DNA of 64,000 nucleotides from an uncultured Flavobacteriaceae bacterium (GCA_943788095.1 CALSOZ010000004.1:124001-188000), one strand, 5' to 3'; shown: positions 7,581 through 16,955, counted from the stretch's first letter. Made by a program: numbers and translations. Notes: generated by a model from the letters alone, not told the origin.

Positions 7581-8399
7581 TTAATACTGTTCATTTTCAC
7601 TTGGGAAATCAGAAGATTTTACATCGACAATGTATTGATTGATCGCTGATGTCATTTCTTCATGTAAACTCATATAGCGACGTAAAAATCTTGGGTGAAA
7701 TTCTTGTATCATTCCGAGCATATCGTGTAACACCAGAACTTGTCCATCGACGCCGCCGCCAGCACCAATGCCAATGACTGGGATGCGAAGATTCTCAGCG
7801 ACTTGTTGCGCTAAAGAAGCTGGTATTTTTTCAAGCACAATAGCAAAACAGCCCAAACGTTCCAAAAGTTTGGCATCTTCAATTAGTTGTAAAGCCTCTT
7901 CTTCTTCTTTAGCTCTAACCGTATAGGTTCCAAATTTATAGATTGATTGTGGGGTCAGTCCTAAATGCCCCATGACAGGAATTCCTGCATTTAATATTTT
8001 TTTAATTGAATCTTTAATTTCTTTTCCACCCTCGAGTTTAACGGCATGTCCGCCACTTTCTTTCATGATGCGAATTGCAGAACGAAGGGCTTCTTTTGGG
8101 TCACTTTGATAGGTTCCAAAAGGCAAATCAACCACCACAAGTGAACGATCTATAGCACGTACCACAGAGGATGCATGGTAAATCATTTGGTCTAAAGTAA
8201 TTGGAAGCGTTGTTTCATGACCTGCCATCACGTTACTGGCAGAATCTCCGACCAATATGACATCAATACCTGCGCCATCAACAATTTTAGCCATGGTGTA
8301 ATCATAAGCTGTTAGCATGGATATTTTTTCACCTAATGACTTCATTTCGATGAGCGATTTAACCGTCACTCTTTTGTATTCTTTTTTTGATGCAGACAT
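7581..8399 (-). CDS. panB: 3-methyl-2-oxobutanoate hydroxymethyltransferase
   Basis: Ketopantoate hydroxymethyltransferase, the first committed step to pantothenate and CoA: it transfers a hydroxymethyl group from 5,10-methylene-THF to 2-oxoisovalerate. Features include [21 protein letters not shown], the metal-binding [35 protein letters not shown], and the catalytic-Glu region [13 protein letters not shown] followed by [21 protein letters not shown]. The protein is 272 residues from ATG 8399, the usual size. A frame extension to 8468 adds 23 unconserved residues and would run into the promoter-like TACTTTTA on the minus strand, so I reject it. Confidence 0.97.
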   Translation of the reverse strand: MSASKKEYKRVTVKSLIEMKSLGEKISMLTAYDYTMAKIVDGAGIDVILVGDSASNVMAGHETTLPITLDQMIYHASSVVRAIDRSLVVVDLPFGTYQSDPKEALRSAIRIMKESGGHAVKLEGGKEIKDSIKKILNAGIPVMGHLGLTPQSIYKFGTYTVRAKEEEEALQLIEDAKLLERLGCFAIVLEKIPASLAQQVAENLRIPVIGIGAGGGVDGQVLVLHDMLGMIQEFHPRFLRRYMSLHEEMTSAINQYIVDVKSSDFPSENEQY

Positions 8400-8559
8400 G
8401 ATCGTATAATTTATGATAGGATGTAAAAGTACTAAATTAGTATATGATTTTGGCTTTTTATGTGACAACTAAGTCTTTGAGCTTAGGAACGTAAATAACA
8501 ATCTCAAAATAGATATTTAGGACATTAAGAAGTTAGAAAAAGAAAATAAAGCAAAAAAA

Positions 8560-8585
8560 AGCTCGAAAAATATAATTTTCGAGCT
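8560..8585 (-). terminator. rho-independent terminator of the collagen-like lipoprotein gene
   Basis: A 10-bp stem, AGCTCGAAAA / TTTTCGAGCT, with a 6-nt AT loop. On the minus strand it is followed by eight T residues. It lies 22 bp past the lipoprotein stop. Confidence 0.85.
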
Positions 8586-8607
8586 ATATATATGTCGGAG
8601 TTTGGTT

Positions 8608-9111
8608 TTATCTCACTTCAAAAGTTTCAATATTTCCTAACGCCATTATTATACTTATATCAGAAGTATCAATTCCACTAACTTGATTGGCTGGCACAAT
8701 TACAACTCTGAATTCTTGATTTTGAGTCCAGGAACTATCTAGTGAGTTAAAGTCAATGGTTCCATCTAAAAATAACGTAACAGTGTCTTGTGTAAAGTCA
8801 AAATTATAGACGAGAATATCATTATCAAAAAATATAGTTTGAGGCAACTGTCTCCAAGTTATGGTACCATCTTCAAGTTCCCATTTTAGATATACCAAAG
8901 CCACATCAGATTCTATAAAATCAAAACCTTCATAGGTAACTTGAAAATCATCACTGGATATAAAATCAACATCTAATAATTGAAAAGCATCAGCTATAGT
9001 TTCTTTTCCATCTAAACCATTTAAGCCATCTAGTCCAGGAGGTCCTGGAACCCCTTCACAGGCGGTCAATACTAAAGTAATCAGGGTAACAAAATAGAAT
9101 ATACGTTTCAT
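8608..9111 (-). CDS. collagen-like lipoprotein, function unknown
   Basis: A 167-residue exported lipoprotein. Residues 1-18 form a signal peptide ending in the lipobox LTAC. Directly after it comes a short collagen-like run (GVPGPPGLDGLNGLDGKE) of Gly-X-Y triplets. The remaining ~130 residues are Asp/Phe/Tyr/Trp rich with a predicted beta character and no motif I recognise. This layout, lipobox then a few GPPG/GLDG repeats then a beta domain, recurs among Bacteroidota cell-surface lipoproteins of unknown role. The gene has its own -7 box and terminator, so it is monocistronic. Confidence 0.8.
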   Translation of the reverse strand: MKRIFYFVTLITLVLTACEGVPGPPGLDGLNGLDGKETIADAFQLLDVDFISSDDFQVTYEGFDFIESDVALVYLKWELEDGTITWRQLPQTIFFDNDILVYNFDFTQDTVTLFLDGTIDFNSLDSSWTQNQEFRVVIVPANQVSGIDTSDISIIMALGNIETFEVR

Positions 9112-9133
9112 GTGTAAATAGTTTAAATGTTTT

Positions 9134-9141
9134 CAAAGGTA
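9134..9141 (-). promoter_or_regulatory. -7 box upstream of the collagen-like lipoprotein gene
   Basis: Reads TACCTTTG on the minus strand (exact TAnnTTTG), 22 nt before the ATG at 9111. There is no good -33 TTG. Confidence 0.5.
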
Positions 9142-9257
9142 ATATAGCACATCCATATGAAGATGTTTTTAGTTATATATTTATTGATTTTCTTATTTAA
9201 ATACAAAGCACGTACCAAAGTTTGATTATAATAAACAATTTTTAATTTTTCATGAAT

Positions 9258-9299
9258 CTGCCATCATGTCAGTCCTATTGTATTGGCATAATGATTGAC
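9258..9299 (+). promoter_or_regulatory. possible heat-shock control region of dnaK: near-palindrome plus sigma-54-like motif
   Basis: CTGCCAT-C-ATGTCAG (9258-9272) is a 15-bp palindrome with one mismatch. Twelve bp on, TGGCA-N6-TTGAC (9284-9299) resembles a sigma-54 -24/-12 promoter, except that the -12 GC reads GA. No TAnnTTTG box is present. A special promoter for dnaK is plausible but unproven. Confidence 0.35.
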
Positions 9300-9346
9300 T
9301 ATGTAGAGTTGTAAATAAAAAATTCAATTTTAACAATAACTATATT

Positions 9347-11242
9347 ATGAGTAAAATAATTGGAATCGATTTAGGAACTACGAACTCTTGTGTTTCCGTC
9401 ATGGAAGGTAATGAGCCAGTCGTAATTACTAATGCAGAAGGACGACGTACAACGCCGTCTGTTATCGCTTTCGTTGAAGGTGGTGAAATTAAAGTAGGAG
9501 ATCCTGCCAAGCGTCAAGCGGTCACAAATCCAACAAAAACCGTTTATTCGATCAAACGTTTTATGGGAAATAAATTCTCAGAATCCAAACAAGAAGTAGG
9601 TCGTGTGCCTTACAAGGTAGTGAAAGGAGATAATGACACACCTCGTGTCGATATCGATGGTCGTTTGTATACGCCACAAGAATTATCTGCGATGGTGCTT
9701 CAAAAAATGAAAAAAACAGCTGAAGAGTTTTTAGACCAAGAAGTGACTGAAGCGGTAATTACAGTACCTGCTTATTTTAACGATGCACAACGTCAAGCAA
9801 CAAAAGAAGCGGGTGAAATTGCAGGTTTAAAAGTACGACGTATTATCAATGAACCGACAGCGGCTGCATTGGCATACGGAATGGACAAAAAAGGAAAAGA
9901 CCAAACTATTGTTGTTTTTGATTTTGGTGGAGGAACCCATGATGTTTCTGTATTGGAATTAGGAGATGGCGTATTTGAAGTATTGTCTACGGATGGGGAT
10001 ACTCACTTAGGTGGAGATGATGTTGATGAAAAAATCATCAACTGGTTAGCTGAAGAATTTTTAGCAGATGAAAACTTAGACCTACGTAAAGATCCTATGG
10101 CGCTTCAACGTTTAAAAGAAGCTGCTGAAAAAGCGAAAATAGAGTTATCATCTTCTGCACAAACAGAAATTAACTTACCGTATGTTACGGCAACTGCGAG
10201 TGGACCAAAACACTTGGTACGGTCACTTTCAAAAGCAAAGTTTGAGCAATTAATAGACGATTTAGTAAAAAGAACAATAGAACCTTGTCAGACTGCTTTA
10301 AAAGCAGCTGGTTTATCAACAAGTGATATTGATGAAATTATCCTAGTAGGTGGTTCAACTCGAATTCCTGCAGTTCAAGAAGCGGTTGAGAAATTCTTTG
10401 GAAAAAAACCAAACAAAGGAGTTAACCCTGATGAGGTTGTCGCGGTAGGTGCTGCAATTCAAGGAGGTGTATTATCTGGAGATGTAAAAGATGTCTTATT
10501 ATTAGATGTTACGCCATTATCTTTAGGGATTGAAACAATGGGGAATGTTTTGACTAAATTAATTGAGTCTAACACGACCATTCCAACCAAAAAATCTCAA
10601 GTATTTTCAACAGCTGCTGACAATCAGCCGTCGGTTGAAATTCACGTCCTTCAAGGCGAGCGTGCCATGGCTGCGGATAATAAAACAATTGGACGTTTTC
10701 ATTTAGATGGTATTCCACCAGCACAACGTGGAACGCCTCAAATTGAAGTCACGTTTGATATTGATGCCAATGGTATTATCAAGGTTTCTGCGACAGATAA
10801 AGCAACGAATAAAACACAAGACATTCGTATTGAAGCATCTTCTGGCTTAACGGAAGAAGAAATCCAAAAAATGAAACAAGATGCTGAAGCGAATGCCGAA
10901 GCAGATGCGAAGGCTAAAGAAACAGCAGATAAATTAAACGCTGCAGATGGTATGATTTTTCAAACAGAGAATCAGTTAAAAGAATTTGGTGATAAACTAT
11001 CAGATGATAAAAAACAACCCATAGAAGCGGCTTTGGAAGAATTGAAAGCAGCCTACGAATCTAAAGACATTGCGGTTATCGATCCTGCTTTAGAGAAAAT
11101 CAACGAAGCATGGAAAGCAGCTAGTGAAGAGATGTACAAAGCTCAAGAAGGTGCTCAAGGTGCCCCTTCAGATGCCGCTCCAGATGCTGAAGCGTCTCAA
11201 GAAGACAATGTTGAAGATGTAGATTTCGAAGAAGTGAAATAA
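9347..11242 (+). CDS. dnaK: molecular chaperone DnaK (Hsp70)
   Basis: A 631-residue Hsp70 chaperone. It binds exposed hydrophobic peptides and cycles through ATP hydrolysis with DnaJ and GrpE. The ATPase domain starts [18 protein letters not shown], with [21 protein letters not shown], a [18 protein letters not shown] phosphate loop and [12 protein letters not shown]. The substrate-binding domain begins with [14 protein letters not shown] disordered Asp/Glu/Ala-rich tail ends in EDVDFEEVK. The His in GGGTHDVS instead of the common Phe is usual in flavobacteria. No dnaJ or grpE is nearby. It has its own strong terminator (11265-11301). Confidence 0.99.
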   Translation: MSKIIGIDLGTTNSCVSVMEGNEPVVITNAEGRRTTPSVIAFVEGGEIKVGDPAKRQAVTNPTKTVYSIKRFMGNKFSESKQEVGRVPYKVVKGDNDTPRVDIDGRLYTPQELSAMVLQKMKKTAEEFLDQEVTEAVITVPAYFNDAQRQATKEAGEIAGLKVRRIINEPTAAALAYGMDKKGKDQTIVVFDFGGGTHDVSVLELGDGVFEVLSTDGDTHLGGDDVDEKIINWLAEEFLADENLDLRKDPMALQRLKEAAEKAKIELSSSAQTEINLPYVTATASGPKHLVRSLSKAKFEQLIDDLVKRTIEPCQTALKAAGLSTSDIDEIILVGGSTRIPAVQEAVEKFFGKKPNKGVNPDEVVAVGAAIQGGVLSGDVKDVLLLDVTPLSLGIETMGNVLTKLIESNTTIPTKKSQVFSTAADNQPSVEIHVLQGERAMAADNKTIGRFHLDGIPPAQRGTPQIEVTFDIDANGIIKVSATDKATNKTQDIRIEASSGLTEEEIQKMKQDAEANAEADAKAKETADKLNAADGMIFQTENQLKEFGDKLSDDKKQPIEAALEELKAAYESKDIAVIDPALEKINEAWKAASEEMYKAQEGAQGAPSDAAPDAEASQEDNVEDVDFEEVK

Positions 11243-11264
11243 ACCTTAGTTTTGTTTAATACTG

Positions 11265-11301
11265 AAAAGCACAATCAATTTATGGTTGTGCTTTTTTTTT
11301 T
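11265..11301 (+). terminator. rho-independent terminator of dnaK
   Basis: A stem of about 12 bp (AAAAGCACAATC / GGTTGTGCTTTT, one G-U pair), a 7-nt loop and ten T residues. The stop of the convergent blh gene (11275) lies inside it. Confidence 0.9.
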
Positions 11302-12177
11302 GGAAAACATTTTCACCATTACAATCGCATGCGGAAATGTGACGGCCGCAATGAAGGCAAAGAACAGCGAATAGAACTGTTTTTCACTACTAAAAATCGC
11401 ATATAAAATCACCATACCAACCAATGAAATAACCCAATAGGGGAGTGCTGCTTTACAATAGTTAAGAGCTGAGACTGTTTTGACATCACCGTATATAAAT
11501 TTAATTTGTTCTAATAATGAAGGAATACTATGCCAAAGGATGAAGTAGATAGCAAAGCCCCATATAAGGGATGAGGATGAAAAAATCATAGCCAACACTA
11601 GTAGGGTAAATAGTTCTTTAAGGATCGCCTCTATAGCAAGTCGTTTCCTAAGAAATTCTGTTATCAAAACAAGTCCAATAACACTTCCCAAAACAATGAG
11701 AACGATTTGACTGTATAAATGAGTGATCTCGTAACTAGTAATTTCAAACACGATCGATTTTACGACTGTATCGTTAAATGCAAACAACAAATACAGAATA
11801 AACATTCCGTATGAAAAATAGAAGATTGATTTACGAAAGGAGTTTAATTTAAAAAAACGATGTTCCCAATGTTGCTCTCCAAAATGGTAAGCACTAAATA
11901 ACATAAACAGAATCATTGCTAAGGCAGGCGCCCAATAAAAAATCAAAATGGCAAAACACACTATAAACAAGTAAGCAGTAAGTAGTTTGAATTTTGAATA
12001 ATGTTTAATGTTTTTTAAAATTTTATTAACAATTAATAAATCGTTCGATCCATGAATCATCCCAAAAGTAAAGATTAGAATAAATCCCAAGATGAGTTCA
12101 AAACTCTCTGGAACATGTGTGGTGATCCATAATCCAATGAAGCTAGCGACGATTGAGAAATTGAAAACATTCTTCAT
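11275..12177 (-). CDS. blh: Blh/Brp-type beta-carotene 15,15'-dioxygenase
   Basis: A 300-residue, multi-pass membrane protein of the Brp/Blh family, which cleaves beta-carotene into two retinal molecules. The iron-ligand histidines are in recognisable positions: FGMIHGSNDLLIV near residue 40, SAYHFGEQHWEHRFF near residue 100, and LWHSIPSLLEQIKF in the C-terminal half. It lies next to and divergent from the proteorhodopsin gene, so it supplies the retinal chromophore; this pairing is known in marine flavobacteria. It shares only 109 bp of upstream DNA with the rhodopsin gene. A beta-carotene pathway must be encoded elsewhere. Confidence 0.95.
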   Translation of the reverse strand: MKNVFNFSIVASFIGLWITTHVPESFELILGFILIFTFGMIHGSNDLLIVNKILKNIKHYSKFKLLTAYLFIVCFAILIFYWAPALAMILFMLFSAYHFGEQHWEHRFFKLNSFRKSIFYFSYGMFILYLLFAFNDTVVKSIVFEITSYEITHLYSQIVLIVLGSVIGLVLITEFLRKRLAIEAILKELFTLLVLAMIFSSSSLIWGFAIYFILWHSIPSLLEQIKFIYGDVKTVSALNYCKAALPYWVISLVGMVILYAIFSSEKQFYSLFFAFIAAVTFPHAIVMVKMFSKKKSTTIN

Positions 12178-12247
12178 AAAATAGTGTTAAATACGTTTTT
12201 TTAGGCTATAAATTTACGAAATGTTCAGTGATTAGTTTAATTTTTTA

Positions 12248-12255
12248 TATATTTG
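12248..12255 (+). promoter_or_regulatory. -7 box of the proteorhodopsin gene
   Basis: TATATTTG, an exact TAnnTTTG match, 31 nt before the ATG. The -33 region has only a TTC (12224-12226, 21 nt spacing), so the promoter may need an activator or be weak at -33. Confidence 0.6.
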
Positions 12256-12286
12256 TTTAAACAAAAACTAACTAAATTTTAAAAAA

Positions 12287-13012
12287 ATGACAAACTTAAT
12301 TTTACCTTTAGTAGCCAAAATGGATCCTACAGATTACGTAGGCTTTACATTCTTTGTAGGATGTATGGCAATGATGGCAGCCTCTGCCTTTTTCTTTTTA
12401 TCATTAAATCAATTTGACAAAAAATGGAGAACTTCTGTTTTAGTTTCTGGTTTAATCACATTTATTGCAGCAGTACACTATTTCTACATGAGAGATTATT
12501 GGGCTTCAAACATGGAGTCACCAACCTTTTTCCGTTATGTAGATTGGATTCTTACTGTGCCATTAATGTGTGTTGAGTTTTACTTAATTCTAAAAGTTGC
12601 AGGTGCTAAAAAATCTCTTCTTACTAAAATGATTGTACTTTCAGTTATCATGCTAGTAACAGGTTACTTAGGGGAAGCTGTTTACACAGGAAGCGCAGCT
12701 CTTTGGGGCTTTTTCTCTGCAGTAGCATACTTTGCTATCGTTTACGAAATATGGTTAGGTGGAGCAGCAAAATTAGCCAAAGAAGCTGGTGGCGACGTTC
12801 TAGCAGCACACAAAATTCTTTGCTGGTTTGTACTTGTTGGATGGATCATTTATCCATTAGGATACTTAGTAGGGACCGCTGACGGACAGTGGTATTCTTC
12901 TTTTGCGAACCTTGGATTAGACATGGATGTATTATACAACATTGCGGATGCAATCAATAAAATCGGTTTCGGTTTAGTAATTTATAGCTTAGCTGTAAAG
13001 AAAACTGCATAA
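12287..13012 (+). CDS. proteorhodopsin, green-tuned light-driven proton pump
   Basis: A 241-residue, seven-helix retinal protein. In helix C the string RYVDWILTVPLMCVEFYL carries Asp86, Thr90 and Glu97, the DTE motif of outward proton pumps (D97, T101, E108 in the reference numbering). His64 (AAVHYF) matches the counter-ion partner H75. The Schiff-base lysine is Lys225 (DAINKIGFG). The spectral-tuning residue equivalent to position 105 is Met94; Met or Leu there gives green absorption, as is usual in flavobacteria. The gene is monocistronic, with its own -7 box and a strong terminator, and is divergent from blh. It should add light-driven proton motive force under carbon limitation. Confidence 0.98.
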   Translation: MTNLILPLVAKMDPTDYVGFTFFVGCMAMMAASAFFFLSLNQFDKKWRTSVLVSGLITFIAAVHYFYMRDYWASNMESPTFFRYVDWILTVPLMCVEFYLILKVAGAKKSLLTKMIVLSVIMLVTGYLGEAVYTGSAALWGFFSAVAYFAIVYEIWLGGAAKLAKEAGGDVLAAHKILCWFVLVGWIIYPLGYLVGTADGQWYSSFANLGLDMDVLYNIADAINKIGFGLVIYSLAVKKTA

Positions 13013-13044
13013 GTATTACAAGTAGATATTAAATTTTCTAAAAG

Positions 13045-13071
13045 CGCAACCTTCGGGTTGCGTTTTTTTTT
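13045..13071 (+). terminator. rho-independent terminator of proteorhodopsin gene
   Basis: A 7-bp stem, CGCAACC / GGTTGCG, with a stable TTCG tetraloop, followed by nine T residues. Confidence 0.95.
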
Positions 13072-13096
13072 GCACTTTTTTAACGTTATAGAATCA

Positions 13097-13126
13097 TTGA
13101 CTTCATCGATGCTTTTTGTAACTTTA
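13097..13126 (+). promoter_or_regulatory. promoter of the menaquinone cluster
   Basis: TTG (13097-13099), 19 nt, then TAACTTTA (13119-13126), one base off TAnnTTTG, and 19 nt to the ATG of the MenI-like gene. Confidence 0.6.
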
Positions 13127-13145
13127 CACCCTAATGACACTTTAA

Positions 13146-13571
13146 ATGAGTCCAACCAAAGACCAGATTATAAAAGCTGCAACAGCGGCTTGCAAAGACA
13201 CCTTAATGGAAACGCTACGTATCGAATTTGTAGATGCAGGAGAAGATTTTGTAATCGCCAGGATGCCAGTCACAAAACGGGTATATCAGCCCGATGGCGT
13301 TTTACATGGCGGTGCAACAGCGGCACTTGCTGAAACCGTTGGAAGTTTTGCTGCTCATATTTTTTTAGATACTAAAAACTATTTTGTAAGAGGGATTGAT
13401 ATTTCTGCCAAACATATTAAAAGTGTAAAAGAAGGATTTGTATATGCAAAAGCTACCTTTATTCACAGAGGAAGAACCATGCAAATTTTTAATATCGACG
13501 TTACAGATGGAGATCATCAATTAATATCGTCTTGTAAATTAACAACGGTTTCACTGCCTAAAAAGAGTTAG
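13146..13571 (+). CDS. hotdog-fold thioesterase, MenI-like (DHNA-CoA thioesterase candidate)
   Basis: A 141-residue PaaI/YdiI-type hotdog thioesterase. The active-site string QPDGVLHGGATAALAETVGS places His54 and Glu63 exactly where E. coli MenI (YdiI) has its catalytic pair. The gene is first in a run of menaquinone genes and abuts menF with no gap. Together these make 1,4-dihydroxy-2-naphthoyl-CoA hydrolysis, the step between MenB and MenA, the most likely role. Hotdog enzymes are promiscuous, so the substrate is inferred from context. A promoter-like TTG-N19-TAACTTTA lies upstream. Confidence 0.85.
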   Translation: MSPTKDQIIKAATAACKDTLMETLRIEFVDAGEDFVIARMPVTKRVYQPDGVLHGGATAALAETVGSFAAHIFLDTKNYFVRGIDISAKHIKSVKEGFVYAKATFIHRGRTMQIFNIDVTDGDHQLISSCKLTTVSLPKKS

Positions 13572-14684
13572 ATGACTTCGACTGATTTTTTCGATCACAT
13601 CGAATCCGCCTTAACATCAAAACATCCGTTTGTACTTTTTTCTAAACCCGACCAACAAGCGGTAAAAGCGTATATCCAATCTGATTTAGAATCACGCCTT
13701 ATAAATGATTTTTCTGAAAGTGGATTTGTATTTGCTCCTTTTGATCATTCAAAAGACAGTTATTATATTCCATTTGAAGGATCGACAATTTTAGAATTAG
13801 AAAATCTCGCTGTTGAGGTTTTATCAAATACGAGCTCTTTAAATGAAGTGGAGTCGTCTGACAATCATTTTAATAGGGTCTCTAAAGCGATTACAGAAAT
13901 TAATTCTACTGATTTAGAAAAAGTGGTGCTTTCAAAAGAATTTAAATTTTCAATAGAAGTTACAAATCCCATCGAAATTTTTAAAAAACTATCACAAAAT
14001 TATCCGTCTGCATTCACCTATTGTTGGTTTCATCCCCAAACAGGATTTTGGTTTGGTGCTTCTCCCGAAAGTTTGTTAAAGCTCGAAGGACAGTCGCTTT
14101 CCACAATGGCACTCGCAGGAACCCAAGCATTTCAATCTTCAGAGCAAGTCGAATGGGATGCCAAAAACATAAAGGAACATGCCTTTGTTACGGATTATTT
14201 ATTGGAGATTTTGGCCGAGTATTTAGACTCTATAAAAACATCAGGTCCACATACGTTTAGAGCGGGCGAATTACTACATCTTCAAACCTATATCACTGGG
14301 CGGTTAAAATCGACATATCACAGTCTAAAACAGTTATTACGAGCTATGCATCCAACCCCAGCTGTTTGTGGTACACCAAGAACAACTGCCTTAAAATTCA
14401 TCCATTCCAATGAATCCTATGACCGTGCTTTTTATGCTGGTTTTTTTGGGGAATTAAATATTCCTACAGCATCCACTTTTAGAAACTCCAAAAAAAACAT
14501 TGAAAACAGAGCGTATCAAACAGTACGAAAATTCACACATCTTGCGGTAAACTTACGTTGCATGTCTTTAGAAGATTCTCAAGCAGTTTTATACGCTGGT
14601 GGTGGTATCACCAAAGATTCTGATCCAGAGGCAGAATGTATCGAAATTCAAAATAAGATACAAACGATTAAAAAGGTACTCTAA
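13572..14684 (+). CDS. menF: isochorismate synthase
   Basis: A 370-residue chorismate-binding enzyme that converts chorismate to isochorismate, the entry step of menaquinone synthesis. The C-terminal chorismate-utilising domain is intact: LEKVVLSKEFKF, FGASPESLLKLEG, LSTMALAGTQ, HPTPAVCGTPR, ESYDRAFYAGFFGE, and the terminal YAGGGITKDSDPEAEC. The size matches MenF/EntC-type enzymes. Its ATG directly follows the thioesterase stop. Position in a men cluster, with menD next, favours menaquinone over siderophore synthesis. Confidence 0.95.
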   Translation: MTSTDFFDHIESALTSKHPFVLFSKPDQQAVKAYIQSDLESRLINDFSESGFVFAPFDHSKDSYYIPFEGSTILELENLAVEVLSNTSSLNEVESSDNHFNRVSKAITEINSTDLEKVVLSKEFKFSIEVTNPIEIFKKLSQNYPSAFTYCWFHPQTGFWFGASPESLLKLEGQSLSTMALAGTQAFQSSEQVEWDAKNIKEHAFVTDYLLEILAEYLDSIKTSGPHTFRAGELLHLQTYITGRLKSTYHSLKQLLRAMHPTPAVCGTPRTTALKFIHSNESYDRAFYAGFFGELNIPTASTFRNSKKNIENRAYQTVRKFTHLAVNLRCMSLEDSQAVLYAGGGITKDSDPEAECIEIQNKIQTIKKVL

Positions 14685-14736
14685 ATCTTTAGGAAATATT
14701 TAGTAGCTCATTTCAATTTAAACCCTAAAAATTAAA

Positions 14737-14744
14737 TAACTTTG
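14737..14744 (+). promoter_or_regulatory. -7 box 7 nt before the menD start
   Basis: TAACTTTG, an exact TAnnTTTG match. Only 7 nt separate it from the ATG, so transcription would start at or next to the start codon (a leaderless mRNA). Confidence 0.5.
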
Positions 14745-14751
14745 TGAGGCA

Positions 14752-16432
14752 ATGATACAACCAAAACAGCCATTAGCACAATCGATTATTCAACTATGTA
14801 AAAGTCATAATATTAAACATATTGTGATTTCACCAGGCAGTCGAAATGCGCCCTTGACAATAGGGTTTGCCAATCATGATTTTTTTGATTGTTATAGCAT
14901 TGTTGATGAGCGTTGTGCTGGTTTTTTCGCATTGGGAATGGCTCAACAACTACAACAACCTGTGGCGTTGGTTTGTACTTCTGGAAGTGCATTGGTTAAT
15001 TATTATCCTGCAGTCACAGAAGCGTTTTATAGTCGCATTCCTTTAATTGTAATTTCTGCCGACCGTCCAGAACATCTTATCAATATTGGAGACGGTCAAA
15101 CCATTACCCAACCTCATGTTTTTGGCGCTCATATTTTATACGAAGCAAATCTAAAAGAACCGTCCAAGAAAATAATATTCAAATTTCCCAAAAACAATAC
15201 TTTACTTATACATAAGGCACTACGCCTTGCAAAAAAGGAAAAAGGTCCAGTTCATATAAATGTACCGTTTTCGGATCCATTATATGAAACAGTAGACGGG
15301 TTCACCGAGCTACTGACTCCTATTAAAATTAAAACTCCTAACGTTTCATTTTCACTGTCAAAATCGGACCTAAAAACGTGGAGGTCGTCAAAGCGGAAAA
15401 TGATTCTAGTCGGGGTGAATCCACCTGAAAACGTTACGGAAGCTTATTTAAAATTGATGGCTGAGGATCCCTCTGTGATCGTACTAACAGAAACGACTTC
15501 AAACTTACATCACCCAAACTTTTTTCGCAAGTATTGATCAATTAATTTCCCCTTTAGATTCAATGGATTTTGAGGCTCTTCAACCTGAATTGTTACTCAC
15601 TTTTGGTGGGATGGTTGTTTCAAAAAAAATCAAAACATTTTTACGATCTTATTCCCCAAAAAACCACTGGCATATTGATCCTGTGCAAGCAAATGACACC
15701 TTTTTTTGCTTAACCAAACATCATAAATGTACAGTGAATACATTTTTTAGTCAACTCATAAACTTAAATAAATCAGCGACAGAGAGTACTTATTTTGAAA
15801 CGTGGAATGCCGTTAAAATGCACCGACTTTCAAGACATGATGCATATGTAAAATCGATTCCATTTAGTGATTTTAAAGCATTTGATAGTATTTTAAAACA
15901 AATCCCTAACGACTACATTTTACAGTCAGGAAATAGTTCTACGATACGATATTTACAATTATTTCAATTAAACAAGACGCTCTCCGTATTTTGCAATCGT
16001 GGAACAAGTGGTATTGACGGCTCAACGAGTACCGCCATAGGCGCCGCTTGTGTTTCTAAACAACCCACGGTATTTATTAGCGGAGATTTGAGCTTTTTTT
16101 ATGATAGTAACGCCCTTTGGAACAACTATATTCCTTCAAACTTTAGAATTATAATTATAAATAATAGAGGCGGAGGGATTTTCAGAATCCTTCCAGGCAA
16201 TAAAAATACCGAAACGTTTAGTACGTTTTTTGAAACGAATCATTCTCTCACTGCAGAGCCCATTTCAAGACTTTTCGATTTTGAGTATGCCTCTGCAAGC
16301 TCTGTTGCCGAATTAGACATTAATTTCAAAAATTTTTACAAGTCGAGCGCACGCCCAAAAATCCTCGAAATATTTACGCCTTCATCTGAAAACGATCCAA
16401 TTTTATTATCCTATTTTGATTTTGTCAAATAA
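14752..16432 (+). pseudogene. menD: SEPHCHC synthase MenD, interrupted by a +1 frameshift (possibly sequencing error)
   Basis: 2-Succinyl-5-enolpyruvyl-6-hydroxy-3-cyclohexene-1-carboxylate synthase, a ThDP enzyme that joins isochorismate and 2-oxoglutarate. The first frame (to 15537) carries SPGSRNAPLTIGFANH and DERCAGFFALGMAQQ. The second carries NRGTSGIDGSTSTAIGAA, the ThDP/Mg2+ site SGDLSFFYDSNALWN and NNRGGGIFRILPG. The frames join at a run of six T (15520-15525). With five T, translation runs on without a break through PNFFASIDQLISPLDSMDF, giving about 559 residues, the normal length. All catalytic segments remain, so the gene was very recently intact. Homopolymer error is more likely than real loss of an essential menaquinone step. 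Confidence 0.93.
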
Positions 16433-16542
16433 AACTTAGATATTATTTTGATTTAAAATGTGACTTTTTTTTTAAGACGGTGTCTCAATTAGTAAGGATG
16501 TAAATTACACCCATACCAAATCTAATTTAAATATTAAGTATT

Positions 16543-16881
16543 ATGAACAAAAGAGATGAACTCATAGAGAAATATGCCAGAGATTTAAGAGAAAAATGCA
16601 ATGTAATTCCTGATCTTGCTTTACTTAGAAAAGTAACTATTGGATGTGGCCCTTCGATTTACAACAAAGACTCTAGTACTGTTTCTGGAACGGATGAATC
16701 TGAATTGGACACGGTTCGAAATAATTTTTTAATTAAAAAATTAGGACTCTCAAAAAGTGACAAATTAAATGAAGGGATCGACAAAGTATTGGAACAATAC
16801 GGACGCTCTAATCGGAATAAATACCGTGCGGTAGTTTATTATTTATTAGTAAAGCATTTTGGAAAAGAATCAGTGTATTAA
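16543..16881 (+). CDS. DUF2853 family protein
   Basis: A 112-residue, charged, alpha-helical protein. It matches the small DUF2853 family, seen as MNKRDELIEKYARDLREKC at the start and YRAVVYYLLVKHFGKES at the end. There is no signal peptide or membrane segment. The function is unknown. It sits between menD and cvfB, is followed by a strong terminator, and is probably transcribed alone or with menD. I see nothing linking it to menaquinone. Confidence 0.8.
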   Translation: MNKRDELIEKYARDLREKCNVIPDLALLRKVTIGCGPSIYNKDSSTVSGTDESELDTVRNNFLIKKLGLSKSDKLNEGIDKVLEQYGRSNRNKYRAVVYYLLVKHFGKESVY

Positions 16882-16904
16882 TATCCCATTAAATCTAATT
16901 CTTT

Positions 16905-16934
16905 AGCGTCACAATTTGTTGTGACGCTTTTTTT
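16905..16934 (+). terminator. rho-independent terminator after the DUF2853 gene
   Basis: A 10-bp perfect stem, AGCGTCACAA / TTGTGACGCT, with a TTTG loop and seven T residues. It separates menF-menD-DUF2853 from the following cvfB-menB-menA block. Confidence 0.95.
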
Positions 16935-16955
16935 ATTTTCTCACTCTATTATTCT

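Noticed and set aside
13058-13333. An open frame overlapping the start of the MenI-like thioesterase
   Set aside because: It lies in another frame of the thioesterase gene, starts inside the proteorhodopsin terminator, and has no recognisable domain.
15520-15525. Programmed ribosomal frameshift in menD
   Set aside because: No slippery heptamer with a downstream structure is evident, and similar homopolymer indels occur in unrelated genes of the window, so error is simpler.
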